Positions 22,807-34,578 of a DNA stretch of 64,000 nt are shown piece after piece (positions within the stretch are counted from its first letter, which is position 1; every line of letters starts with the position of its first letter). The notes below the pieces were generated by a model. That model saw only the letters and a program-made list of their open reading frames with translations. It was not told where the DNA came from and ran no database searches. The stretch covers positions 8,573,408-8,637,407 of the forward strand of contig JAJEKV010000062.1 in the NCBI GenBank assembly GCA_021234155.1, read 5' to 3'. Position numbers and translations under genes: made by a program. The DNA is from Isoetes taiwanensis. Its lineage: Eukaryota > Streptophyta > Lycopodiopsida > Isoetales > Isoetaceae.

Positions 22807-24049
22807 GTGTCTTGTTTTTGAATATTTACATGAAGTGAACCTTTTTTAAAGTGATTGCTCTCTGATCAGTATCATTGATATATTTTTTTTGATAATTAAT
22901 GATGAAAGCTCGTTTTCACTGTTGTAAATAACTTTGTAAATAAAATAGTGTAATCTGTGTAATTGCAGTGTACAAGAGTAGTGTTAAGTCTTTACAAATG
23001 TGAATAGACCTGTGGCGGCGCCGCTTAGCCAAGAAACCCCGGGGCGAAGAGTATCTATTTTAAACAAACATAAAAAAGGGAAGTTATTTTCTTGGCATTT
23101 TCTATTTTTTTTATCCCATCAAATGTAAAATTTGTAAATCCAGTGGTGTATAATGATTTCTGATAATGTGTCATAACAAGTGGATAGACTAGGAATAGAC
23201 CAGGAATGGAGGAATTTTGGGGTGGGGGGTGGGTGTGTGAATAGGTAAGCCTGCTGACGACGACGACGATAATAACAATAATCTTCTTCTTTATTTTTGG
23301 GATGGGGTTGGGAACCATACCAAGGAATGTTGTACGTGGCATTCCCTTCCTGTTTGCGGCTCCTCGTGCGGGACGTGGGTTGGCAGCATTGATTGCCATA
23401 ATTTGAATTTTGAATGGAAATTTCGTATTGAAGGCTGAAGCTTACTCCTTGCACTTATGATTTTAGCACCCTAGGAAGCTTGAGCTGATCCTATCGTACC
23501 AGATCTGGTGTGTTGGCTCGTGCATTTTCCTTAGAATGAGCAAAATCGACTTGCTTTTGGTAGGCTTAAAACAAAGCAGCTAATTGGTACTTTGTTGGGC
23601 GATCATTACAGCTCTATCACAGCTTCACATTGTTTCTACACGAATCCTTTGCAGAACCATCACACCCTGATAGAAGCTTCTAGACGAGTTGAGAGAGGGA
23701 GCTGGTTATGGGTATGGTGGACAAGCAAAGTATGATAGGTGAGGGCAACAGTCATACATTAGCTATCGCACTAGAAGCCCAATTGCAGGTTTATATCTGT
23801 ATTGTGATAGGTTAGGGGCTTTGCTTTGTGGTTTATACATTGCTGCAAATGCTGCATATGTTGGTTACAAGTTTGCAAGTGATCTTCCTCCCCCACCTCC
23901 AGTATATCAAGCAAGCTTTACGCAATGAGGACTATGCCTCCTAAACCCACCCGCGCCTTTCCTGAAGCACATGGCTATGGCGCTTAATCCAGTTGTGGAT
24001 CAATCCGGTTCATACTTTGAATCCAAAGAAGAATTAGCAAAAATTGCAT

Positions 24050-24631
24050 CAGCAGAGGGAGGATCCACCAGAACTCTGCAGTGTTGAAATTATTATCTTC
24101 ATTTCATAGCACCACTAATGGCTTGGTTGACAGTGATAAGAAAGAGGTTTTACGAGATTTCTTGGAAGATGACACAATGGACAGCGTACTTGGTGAAGAG
24201 CTGAAAGATTTGCAAGCCAAGAGCATTGTGGTCAGCAACCTCAGGGCTTCCATTCAACTTGTGAAGAAGTCTAACAGCAATGACAGTTTAGCAGCCAAGA
24301 GTAGTTGCCTTGCTATGGCCGTAAGAGGAAGCATTACCGAAAATGCTAATCCTGTCAGTGCTCGGGGTTTTGGTAAACTGCTGGATGTTCATCCTAGGAA
24401 TCTTACCAAAGCAAAATTGAAGAGGAAAGAGATAGATTGCAAAGGGGGGAAATGGGTTTTGTACAAAAGAGTTAGAAGAGCAGATGCAATTCCCAATTCT
24501 GTCATAGAATTGTGCAGTAATTTTGGACTGAAAACAGTAGGGTCTCTCCAAATGCAAAGGATGTCAAGTTCAGAAGATTGGAACGAAATATAAGACAGGA
24601 TCATGCCACTAACTATCTGGAAGAATCACAG
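24050..24631 (+). pseudogene. Transposase-like HGKG-family gene, 5' exon (N-terminal region)
   Basis: An open frame from about 24050 reads through SAVLKLLSSFHSTTNGLV, RGFGKLLDVHPRNLTKAKLK and WVLYKRVRRADAIPNSVIEL. Near 24515 the frame must shift by one base to continue with WTENSRVSPNAKDVKFRRL and HATNYLEESQ, which ends at a CACAG|GTTATT donor. This order (a helix-turn-helix-like segment, then a tryptophan-based SPN.KD motif, then a YL.ESQ end) precedes the catalytic-like part of a transposase-like family I know from moss, lycophyte and animal genomes. The rest of the gene resumes at 28363, so 24632-28362 behaves as an intron. The single-base loss makes this copy non-functional. Confidence 0.65.
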
Positions 24632-24674
24632 GTTATTGCATTTCTTCATCTTCACCACATTTTTTATTGTTAAT

Positions 24675-24915
24675 GTGGTATGTGGTATGTGGCTAGTGAT
24701 TGCTTGTGATATGTGGTTGGTGTGGCTAGTGATTGCTTGTGGTATGTGGTGCCTATTAATGCTGTGATATATGATATGTGGTGCCTAGTGTGGTGAGGCA
24801 CGTGGTGTAAAATAAATGCTGTAAATATATGCTTTGTGGTGCCTAGTGTGGTGAATAACATGGTGTAAAATACATGCTGTAATATATGCTTTGTGGTGCC
24901 TAGTGTGGTGAATAT
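24675..24915. repeat. Minisatellite with GTGGTGCCTAGTGTGGTGA units
   Basis: GTGGTGCCTA(G/T) followed by TGTGGTGA and (A/T)AATGCTGTAATATATGCTTT recurs about three times at ~64-bp spacing, preceded by shorter TGTGGTATGTGGCTAGTGATTGCTTG copies. It lies at the start of the presumed intron. Confidence 0.7.
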
Positions 24916-26865
24916 GTAGCATAATAACAGGGGGTTGTTTTTGTAATTTTATACGCTTTTTGGCATTGTTTTTCTATGATTTTGGTGCTGTATTCATAGA
25001 GGCATACTAAATAGTATTTCTAGAGTGCGTCATTTTTAGGGCGTTGATTTAGATTGGCTTAAACAATCTAACGGCTGTTATTACCATCACTCCATTCATA
25101 TATATCAAAGCCCATAACTTTTGTCCTCCTGTAGCTTTCCTTCTCGATTATTGATGTTGCTCGCGGAGTCGATTGCTGCTACTTATCCATATGAAGTTAT
25201 AGCTTTTGTTCTGCTAGTTAATGCTAGAGATTAGTTTTTATTATCTTTTTTCGGTTCAACATAGTGCGTTAAAGCATGGGCCACAGATGAGAATGACCAG
25301 CTCTCTGGCGATGTTGGCGACAATATGAAAATGATGCTTTTTGTTCTCAAGCAGAAAAAACCTTTGTTCTTCCATGCTTCAGCGAAATCAAAAACCTTTG
25401 GGGCTCGTTTCTGCCATACATGTGTCTTTGTTCTTCCATGCTTCAGCGAAATCAGATAACCCTAAAACAAACCCTTCCTCTTTGGATATTTCTTATTCTG
25501 TCTCACGTGTGCAGGTGCTGCAGCTTCAAAGTTTCTTCAGGGCCAACCATCCGTTTTTCGGGAAGAGATCTGGTTCTGCTCTTTCAGGGTGCAACTCAAC
25601 TGTTTCAATCTGTTCCAGGGACCGATTCTTACTGTGGCAGGGGGAGTTTCTTGCCTAATGCACTAAAAACCCTTGGTTTACCCTAATCGGTCAGATGGGT
25701 ATGATACAGGGATACTGCATCTATTTAGCAGGATGTCATAGTCTCCTGGTTTCGTATTCTTCAGCTTGCTTTCATGAACCTTGAATTTCTTGTTGCCATT
25801 AGAAATTATACCTTCATGGAGGATGGCCTTCATCAAAGAGTTTTCAGAATACGTGGTACAAATTTAGGATTGACGAGCATACAGTTATGTCTGATCATTT
25901 TTGCTATCATGAATAATATGGTTGCATTGACCTACATGGCATACGATTAGGTGAGTGCACAGCAGTCATCTGGTCGTCATATTTTTAGTGATGCTGGAAG
26001 GGTTACTGTGCATGCTTCTCTTGTGTTTACCTCACAAAAAGTCTTGCTTGCACCAAGTGCCAAGTATGTGGTAGGTACCAGGATCGAAAGAGAATGGGGA
26101 AGCTCACAAGCTCAGAGCTACCTTCTAGGTTCTCCGACATTAGTGGGAAGGTTGTGGCCGACTTAGTCACTTAGGCTCTGGCTGTGGTGCAGCTTCATTG
26201 CTAGATGTTGGTTAAGAATGTGCCTTTGTTTGTTTCGAGGCATTTCATGCTTTGCATCAAATAATCCTGCAAAGTCCTTTGGATCATCATGGCGGATGTA
26301 GACTATGCTATATGGTTAGCCAACATTAGATCCAGTCGTTTCAGCCATGGCCAATACAAATTTGACAGAAAGGAGGTGGTGCTGGATAATCTTAGAACAT
26401 AATTCTAACATTCTCTAAATATATATGAAATCAAAAGGTGTTATATGAGGATTTTGGAACTAGAGTTTAGATTAATTATGATGTCAAGATTTTTTTTTTT
26501 TGAGCGGAAGCTGATGATGCATTAACCAGAACCAAATTACATTTGCAGGGTTCTCATTTGTTGTTATATGTGTCCATAGCTGGTTCTAAAGTTGGACTCT
26601 GTTGAGCTTCTCGAAGAAGTGGAGGGCCACTTTCAACATCAGTTGTGCTTATCTTGAATTGTAAGTGTTTGTCATTGCTTGTTGAACTGGTTTCTACAAT
26701 ATATAAAAGCATTTGCAATTGGATGTGCAGGAGCTTAGAACAATTGTGTGAAACTGTAAGTCTTGGTCATACTCTATAGCACGAAAGCCTATGCAAAAAA
26801 TGAGGGGTCGAGAAAGTGACTTAGAGTTCATCAACACATTTTGGCATGTTTTTCGATACAAAAAT
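24916..26865. other. Presumed intron interior with a short tandem duplication
   Basis: A 66-bp tandem duplication (GTTCTTCCATGCTTCAGCGA plus AATCA) occupies about 25367-25465. No coding frame here is convincing. A run of T near 26495 and ATG-rich AT sequence fill the rest. Confidence 0.4.
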
Positions 26866-27252
26866 ATTGTATTGGTTTGCTGCCAAGGTTATTGAGTTCG
26901 GCTGAAGATGAACAGAAGAAAGAACATGCTCTTTTAAGAGAAAGGATGGTTTTTTCTTATTATCTGAATTTTTAAAATTATGTAAAACACAAGTTCAAGA
27001 TGGATATAGAAGAGTAGCAAGGGTTACACTTGGGTTTGCTCCTCCAGAAGTTGTCAGCATTCTTTGCAACGTCTATAGAACACTAAGTTGTTTCAATTAT
27101 TCTATTCGCATTAACTATTTGCTTCTCATATTTTAATATTTATATTTATGGCGATGTCAAGATAGACAGAAATACTGTATTGGTTTGCTGCCAAGGTTAT
27201 TGAGCTTGACTGAACAGAAGGAAGAACATGCTCTTTTAAGAGTAAAGAATAG
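26866..27252. repeat. Direct repeat pair next to and inside the palindrome
   Basis: ATTGGTTTGCTGCCAAGGTT, ATTGAG and GAACATGCTCTTTTAAGAG occur at about 26866-26945 and again at 27176-27252. The second copy lies inside the left palindrome arm and recurs inverted in the right arm (near 28190-28260). Read across frames, 26880-27090 gives a protein-like string (LLPRLLSSAEDEQKKEHALL...RVARVTLGFAPPEVVSILCN), perhaps a decayed exon of the surrounding gene. Confidence 0.6.
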
Positions 27253-28371
27253 TAAGTTGTATCAATTATTCTATTGTTCACATTAACTATTTGCTTATCA
27301 TTAACATGCTAGCTCATATTTTTAATATTGGTATTGCTTTATATTGTGTGTACAATTCTATGCAATGAGTTTCTTTCATTAAATTGAGCACCTTTGTTTT
27401 GTTCGACTTCTTATGCTATAATACATCATCCATCATTAGACTGTTAGGTGTTTGTTTTTTTTGTTAGGGCCGAAAGAATTTTTTTTATAACTACCCACAT
27501 AACTACCATTAACATTAATTAACACAAACTATTGCATTGAACATTTTTAAATTAAAATCCCCCTGAAACCCCCTTTGGTTTGGGTGCATATTCACACGGG
27601 GGGTGACGTAGGGCAGCGAGAGCCCCTATAATTATGTTTTGCATGTACAAAATCAACACCATATAGTACATTACTTCAAATCTTATAGTATTTTATAAAT
27701 CTTCGTACATAGTATAGCAATTTTTGTACATGCATACCCCACAAACGAGGAACTTTATGTACGGTGTGGATCAAGGAATAAAGGGTGCATATGCCTATCC
27801 AACAACTCTCGATGCCCGGAGTCATCCCCCGTGTGAATATGCACCCAAACCAAAGGGGGTTTCAGGGGGATTTTAATTTAAAAATGTTCAATGCAATAGT
27901 TTGTGTTAATTAATGTTAATGGTAGTTATGTGGGTAGTTATACTAAAAAAAAAATTTGGCCCTTCGGGCCCTAACAAAAACAAAAACCTAACAGTCTAAT
28001 GATGGATGATGTATTATAGCATAAGAAGTCGAACAAAACAAAGGTGCTCAATTTAATGAAAGAAACTCATTGCATAGAATTGTACACACAATATAAAGCA
28101 ATACCAATATTAAAAATATGAGCTAGCATGTTAATGATAAGCAAATAGTTAATGTGAACAATAGAATAATTGATACAACTTACTATTCTTTACTCTTAAA
28201 AGAGCATGTTCTTCCTTCTGTTCAGTCAAGCTCAATAACCTTGGCAGCAAACCAATACAGTATTTCTGTCTATCTTGACATCGCCATAAATATAAATATT
28301 AAAATATGAGAAGCAAATAGTTAATGCGAATAGAATAATTGAAACAACTTAGTGTTCTATAGACGTTGCAA
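27064..28371. repeat. Large near-perfect inverted repeat (about 545-bp arms) in the intron
   Basis: The left arm, 27064 to about 27607, begins TTGCAACGTCTATAGAACAC. The right arm, about 27823-28371, ends with its reverse complement. The arms are almost identical throughout. The main difference is a short indel around GGGCCGAAAG versus GGGCCCGAAGGGCC and the adjoining T/A run. The spacer is about 215 bp. The right arm contains the presumed 3' splice site (TATAG|ACG at 28362/28363) and nine bases of the next exon. The left arm therefore looks like an inverted duplicate of intron-plus-exon sequence rather than a transposon end. The transcript would fold into a long dsRNA. Confidence 0.92.
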
Positions 28372-29433
28372 TTGTTCAAGACGGAACATCCTAGTGTTAT
28401 GATCAAACAGAGGATGTTTGAAAAGCTGAAACCATGGTTTGTTATAAAATTAAAGGACTTCTTAGTTGCTGTTGTATATACCATGTTAGAATGCAGATTC
28501 TAATAGATGGCTTCAATAGTATGAGAACTAAGCACCCAAAAAGCTGCAGCTGCACTTGTCAACTTTGCAGGTTAGATATATATGGTGAATGCAGGGCGTC
28601 TGAATACAAAATAAGTAGCACAAGGAGTCTGTGGCAGGGAATTTTATGTGAGAAAACTAGCTTCCAACCTTACCATAAGAAGGAATGCATTCTGGGTGAG
28701 TGTGAAGAGTGTGGGATTAAGAAGTTCCCTATCTGCCCACATGAACAATCTAGTGATAGTGGCATGGTGAAGTGGGAATACCTAGACTATGAAAAAACTG
28801 AATTCAGAGATGGCAGCAAGAAGTCTAAGCTCGTTCACCAACACAATGAAACTGCAAGTCTTCCACTGGTGAACAAAATGTTGGAGAAGCTTCCAAAATT
28901 TCCTTTACACAACTTCAGATATAAGTGGCAGGCAGGCCAGTACAAAGAACTCCTTGATAACTTGCCTGGAGATGCTTACCTATCCGTGGTTGACTTCGCA
29001 GAGAATTATACTTTTAAGGAGCAGAATGAAGTTCAGTCCAGGCACTGGATCAACAACCAGATAACTATATTTGTTCAAATAACCTATCAGGTTGATCCAC
29101 GGACAGACACCATTGAGAAGGAAACACACTACTATGTGTCAGATGATAGGGAATATGACACACTTTTTGTTCAACATTGTTTTATGAAACATGTTGAGTA
29201 CTTAAAGCAGAAAGGCAATGTCCCCAAACAGCACTATGTATTTTCAAATGGTGCTGCATCACAATTCAAAGTATTCAGACCATTTTATTTTGTTGGAAGG
29301 TACAGTTGTGATACAAAGGTCAACATGATGTGGAACTTCTTTGGATCAAACCATGGAAAAGGTGAACATGATGGGAAGGCAGCAGAATTGAAAAGATGGA
29401 TACGAGGTCTACAGCTTAAACATCCTGACATTA
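28363..29433 (+). pseudogene. Transposase-like HGKG-family gene, central catalytic-like part
   Basis: After the acceptor the frame reads TLQLFKTEHPSVMIKQRMFE and KLKPWFV, then shifts by one base near 28450 and continues LLSCCCIYHVRMQILIDGFN. Next comes a zinc-ligand-rich zone (CSCTCQLC at 28543, GECEECGIKKFPICPHE at 28696). The core has YLSVVDFAENYTFKEQNE, HYYVSDDREYD, HYVFSNGAASQFKVFRPFYF and NFFGSNHGKGEHDGKAAELK. The spacing of VVDFAENY, FS(D)G..SQFK and HGKG..DG suggests an RNase-H-like (DDE-type) fold. The second motif reads SNG where related proteins as I recall them carry SDG, so a metal ligand may be lost. The frame runs to HPDI at the insertion point 29433. The catalytic role is an inference. 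Confidence 0.7.
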
Positions 29434-30349
29434 GGGTAGTTTCCCACTCACAATTAGGTTAGGTTAACTTAACCAGTTGGTTATCGCTTAACTTAACGGA
29501 AAGTAGGTTGTGATTTCCCATTAAAGTCATTAAGTTAAGACTAACTTAAAGGATTGTGAAGATATGCATTCGCATTATACCAATTATGGATCACTTAGGT
29601 TAAGCTCATGAAACCAACTTAACCTAACCTTTATAATGAGCTTGTGCTTCACACTAGCAGTTAAGAAGTTTTGTTAGGTTAGAGATAAATTTGTTCGTTT
29701 CTCACTTTAGTTAAGAGATACGGTTAAGTTAAATGGAGGATATGACTTTTGTGTCAAGTTACTATTTTGTGAATTGTTTGACTACCTAGTAAAATCTAGT
29801 AAAGTGGTTGGCTCTCTAGTCAATGAGTTGAATTTTGGTTAACTTACACTTTCTCACCAATCAATTGACTGGTAGTCAACTCTTTACATTTTAATACTTT
29901 CTAGTCAAGTACTATGTGACCAGTCAATCTATCATAAAATTCTTAAAATCCACCTCCTATTTTAATGTTTTTTATTCAATCTATCAAACTAATAAGACAC
30001 TTGGTCAACTAATTGGCCTCCTTGTCAAAATTACGATTTAAGAGTCTAACCTAACTGGAACCATTTCTCACTTGTAGTTAAGTTAGCTTAATGCTTAACC
30101 AAAAAGTTAGAAGTTAAGTAGACCTTGCTTAGGTCACTTAACTTTTGCACTAGTTGGTTAAATATTTTTAAATTTGGTTAAGAAAATAACTTAACTTTTT
30201 CTAGTGAGAAGGATGCTCCGTTAAGTTAATGAACGGTTAAAAATTAACTGGAATTAACTTAACTGATATTAACTTAAGGGCCAGTGGGAAAGCAAGTTCC
30301 AGTTATTTGCCCTATTCAACTTAACTTAATGGCAAGTGGGAAATGACCC
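29434..30349. mobile_element. 916-bp non-autonomous PIF/Harbinger-like element with TTA target duplication
   Basis: The ends are GGGTAGTTTCCCACTCACAA and, as reverse complement of the right end, GGGTCATTTCCCACTTGCCA: imperfect terminal inverted repeats followed inward by TTAGGTTAGGTTAA against TTAAGTTAAGTTG. TTA lies on both sides (29431-29433 and 30350-30352). Removing the element plus one TTA rejoins ...HPDI and KLDNAHDVVKIAEKQF of the host gene in one frame, which confirms both borders. The interior is non-coding and full of GGTTAAGTTAA and AACTTAACC words. A 3-bp TTA duplication is the hallmark of PIF/Harbinger transposition. The autonomous partner is not in the window. Confidence 0.88.
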
Positions 30350-30352
30350 TTA

Positions 30353-31128
30353 AACTAGATAATGCCCATGATGTGGTGAAAATTGCAGAGAAACAATTTC
30401 AATGTGGTACATCAGAAGAAAAGTTCGGAGATACTTCTGGGAAATAAAACCTGAGGATATCAACAGGAAAAAGGCTTGGGGTGTAGAGACAATTCCAGAA
30501 ACCAGGAAAATTCATTCAGTCCATGGATTCAGCACAGGAAATCCAACACAGCTACATACCAGAAAGCTATCATGTTTTTGCAGCAATTGTTTGGATGGAA
30601 AATGGGACATGTATGAGAACAAATTGTATGTAAATGAATGGAACCTTGTAGTCGTTGAACCATCCTCCAATGTTCATGCAGATGTGGAAGAGACCCGCAA
30701 GTCTACCAGGCCACTATATTCAACCTTGGCAAATGTACTTGCAGAAGCACTCAGAGAAGGAGACAACTTTGCTGTTGCTGCACCTAAAGGGAATGAGGAG
30801 GATTCTGTATTTTGGATGTTGCTATGCACCAAGCCAAAATTTGAAGTTGAAAATGACTTCAAGCAGAACGGAAACTGGTTTGTGAGAGGTGAAACCGTTG
30901 TGGAGGGCATTTACTATAGAAAGAAGCCTCGGTCAAAGGTGATGTATGAGTTGTGCATAAACGAGCCAAAGTCACTTGTATTCTCTACTCTGCTATTCGA
31001 GTTCCCATGCAGCAGATCAAGAAAGGTGCTCGAACTGTTTACAGGCTAGACCAGGCAGATGAGGAAAAGATTCTAGAAAACTTGCCCGAGGTTTTATCTG
31101 ATGAAGATAGCATGTCTGATGAAGAATA
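30353..31128 (+). pseudogene. Transposase-like HGKG-family gene, C-terminal part
   Basis: Starts with KLDNAHDVVKIAEKQFQ directly after the inserted element, then shifts frame near 30400 to WYIRRKVRRYFWEIKPEDIN. It continues with a Cys-pair segment (CFCSNCLDGKWDMYENKLY), NEWNLVVVEPSS and an 'antigen-like' acidic stretch of no known role. Near 30975 another frame change leads to CILYSAIRVPMQQIKKGART, VYRLDQADEEKILENLPEVL and the acidic end SDEDSMSDEE with a TAG at 31126. With the parts at 24050 and 28363, the order N-terminal DNA-binding-like, zinc, catalytic-like and acidic tail is complete, but at least four frameshifts have accumulated. The copy is dead but recent enough to be readable. Confidence 0.7.
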
Positions 31129-32281
31129 GTTTTTTCTGGAGCTACAGTATGACGTCAGCTGAGATTCTAAGTTCATTGTTGAACACATTCTTACAGGTTA
31201 GGAAATGATTCAGAAATTTTGAATATATGTTGTTGTGTCTTGCCTTGTTTGGGAATAATATAAGAAACTCAATTCCATGCTCAATTGTATTTTGATGTCC
31301 CTTGTTAGCACGTTTGCACAAACGCAAGTGGACACTTTGAAGCAATTTCAGAGTGTCCATGTTGCTGCCAACTAGGATTTTTGTCCATGTGGATGCACCT
31401 ACAATCGTTGGATTTGATCGACGGTCACAAAAAATTAATGGAAATTCCAGCATGTCTCATGTCTTGGGCGGTTATGCCCGCGTTGGGGAAGCTATGGCGC
31501 ATCAATTCGGCTATGGCAAAGCGTAAGCGAGCCTCTTCAACTATAAACCTCCTCCTTCCCCTCCTTTTTCTTCTTCTCTTCATAACCCTTCTGCTGTTAC
31601 CCCGAGCTCCCTTTTCTAGTCTTCTTTTCTTAGATCTCCCAATAATTACAAACTCCTCGGTTTTGCTTTTGGTCGTTCTTTCCGCTTGCGCCTCCCCTCC
31701 ATTCCGTGGTTCTTCCGCAGTCCCTTCCAATGGATGATTATGACATGGTCAATTCTGAAAATGTTGCTTGTTTTATAGACGATTTTGCTAAAAGAAGCCG
31801 GGCGGATTTGTTTTCTTCTTGAGTTTTGGATAGAAAAGGTGAGAATTCTCATGGCTTGGGGTTTGAATTTGAGGCGCAGGCTGGAAGCCCTTTCTGTAAG
31901 AAATTGGAGGCTCTAATTAGAGCTTTCTGTAGCGGCACAGGGATACAAAAAATGCTGGGTTTCTTGCTTTGCTTGACATTATGGCTCTGCTCGACAGGGT
32001 TTTGGCGCTTCACATGGCTAAACCCAAGCAAACAAGGCAGGATCTGATGGACTTAATCGAGAATGCAAGCCTTGATCTGGCTGCAATGTTCAAAACATCC
32101 TGATATTCCCCATCGGTTTGGGATCTGGCAAGATCATTTGGATCTGAACAGGCTTGCATGCGTTGATCTTAATGCACTATGCAAGCAGGAGGAAAAAAGA
32201 GTGGCACATCCTGCGGCCAAATGAAGATGGCACGAGCAGTGCTGCTGCTCCAGAAGCGAGGTGACTTTACCTCCAGTTAAA
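31129..32281. other. Region with short exon-like frames, no gene recognised
   Basis: Small frames start with good ATGs, for example MDDYDMVNSENVACFIDDFA at 31730 and MALLDRVLALHMAKPKQTRQ at 31979 (ending LAAMFKTS and a stop). They could be pieces of one decayed gene. No splice chain could be built. Confidence 0.25.
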
Positions 32282-32407
32282 ATGGCAATGCGGACTCCGA
32301 TGCGCGGAAGAGCAGATATAGATCGAGGAGGTCGTGGGCGAGGTCGGGTTCGTGGGCGTGGAGGGCGTGATGCAGGGAATCGAAGCTCCTCAAATAGGGA
32401 TGAACAG
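32282..32407 (+). CDS. Candidate first coding exon with an arginine/glycine-rich (RGG) tract
   Basis: An ATG at 32282 opens 42 codons ending at a GAACAG|GTATTT donor. They contain GRADIDRGGRGRGRVRGRGG, then RDAGNRSSSNRDEQ. RG/RGG tracts bind RNA and are targets of arginine methylation. A possible next block at 32600-32665 (EAVDAVPLEADEFEEVEELQ, after TTTTCCAG) is one phase off, so the gene model is incomplete. The locus lies upstream of the helicase pseudogene, but nothing ties them together. Confidence 0.35.
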
Positions 32408-34575
32408 GTATTTTTTAAACTCATCATTGTTCTTCGTGACTCAACCGCATTGATGCATTCCTGCATTGCATTACATACATTGGAGAAGGCACGAAATAGA
32501 TGCATTGACCTTTTGTAAATTAAAGAAAAAATGCTCAGTCCTTGCTCAGTTCTTGTTCAGCGATAGCATCCCTTTTTCTGTGCTGCCGTCTTTTCCAGAA
32601 GCTGTGGACGCTGTTCCATTGGAAGCTGACGAATTTGAGGAAGTAGAGGAGCTTCAATTCAACCAGGTTTCTCTTAGTAGTAGTTTCCATTTTACATTGC
32701 TTTTTGCATTGAGCAATCCACTCTTAAAGTGCCAGACGAAATTTCCCCAATACTCTGAAGGGCATATGCAGATCTGCCTAGTTTTTGCCTAGTTTATCTG
32801 CCTTAATTTGTTGTAGGAAATTCGTGCACACTGCATGTAGAGTAATCTCTTGTACGGCATGTTTCTATGCGTAGGTACAGAAGGATATGATTAATTTGTA
32901 TAGAATAATGATCACAGAGCCACTTGAGAAGGTTAAGTACAATACCTTGCTGTTTGAGACTCATATGCCACAGTTTTTCTTGAGAATAAATTGAAGTGAA
33001 ATATGGCGTGTATAACTGGTATGTAGATACAGGAAATGCAATGTGGTATAAAATCATAAACAGACCCACCACCATTTTAATATTGTAGAACATGAATGGA
33101 TTCGTTTCTGATAATTTAATAAATTCTGACTTTTCCCCTAAGCACGTTGACATGCAGGACATAATTAGATGTCTATATGAATCTGTTATGTGGGGCTTAA
33201 ATTCAAGCATGAACATATCTTTTAAGCCATTACTGCATTAAATCTTAATACAACTGCATGCCATGTAAATAAACTTGCCATTAAATGCTTGAGGACATCA
33301 AATACTGGTGGATTTGCAGAAATGGAGGGATCTTGCATTCCTTGAACTGGTTATGCTTGGTATTTACTACTTTGTAGTATACGTAGAGATGTAAATTGAT
33401 CATAGTAACTGTTTTAAATTGAATTATGGTTGGTGAAGCGCGATGAGCCATGCCAAGACCACTGCTTACCTGTCAACCCTTGCTTCATTACCATTTCTTT
33501 GCTAATGTTGGTCTGTTTGGTTACAGGTAACCGGTCTTGCATCTCCAATCTCTTTGTATTTTGGATATTTGGATGCATATTTCACATGACGAGTACAAGC
33601 TAGCTGTATGCTGGATGGAAGATTTGGCACATGTAGACAACAACCTAAGCTCTCTACTGGAGGCTCAACGTATATTTCTGAATTCTGCTAAACTGTATCA
33701 TTTTACACTTTACAAAACAGAGGTACCTATTTCAATTCTCTCTTTATGCTTAAATTGTGCTCGTAAATTTTTGAGCACAATAAACAAGGCATTTGGGTAC
33801 ACGCAGTAAGTCTACCTTGACATAATGTTTGTTCTACCTTGTCATAATGTTTGTTTTAGGCTATGCCTGATTTCTGGAAGTTTTATCATTTGAAGAATAG
33901 CACCGTTTTTCATATTTTTGCTGTTGAATAGTCAGATAGAGATAACACATGTAATATTCATAAAGAATATGAGAAAATGCAGGTGTGTTTGGATAAGTAA
34001 CGGATATAATGGATCAACAGATATTGTAGTTTACAGTTAGTTTGTATTGAATAAAGGATGCATGATACAAGAACTACGTATATTCTGCTTTGAATATAGA
34101 ATACAAAGGGCTTTATGTGCATGGAGTATTGCCGAGGAATTTTTTTTGAATGATGAGCTATGACGTGTTGGTTAAAAGGCAAAAGTATGCACGGATACAT
34201 CAATGGCATGCACTGTTTGGATTGACAGTAGAAACTGATAGAAACATACGAGATGGGAGGCATAACTTGCATGTATGCATTAAAAATATGATGTTATGAT
34301 GGTCAATGTTGTAGATGGAATCAACAACATTTTAATGAGTAATACAGGCTGATGTGGATATGAAGTCTAATTAAAGTACGTACATTGAACGATTCTGAAA
34401 GTTATTAGAGCACCATTAGATGATTTTTAGGATGCTGACCATTGGTTTCAAACTGAAGGAACAGATAAGAATAATTGCCCATAAACATATTGATATTGAT
34501 GTAATATAATGATATTTAGGACTATGACAATAGTAAAAGAATGTTGTGAGGGATAAATACATAGGCATGTGTTTT
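32408..34575. other. Mostly non-coding stretch
   Basis: AT-rich with scattered short frames. The frame at 33537-33809 lacks splice or family support. Nothing else is visible. Confidence 0.3.
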
Positions 34576-34578
34576 TAA

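Noticed and set aside
31501-31737. Small leucine-rich secreted protein
   Set aside because: The reading is low complexity, with an equally open antisense frame and no conserved feature.
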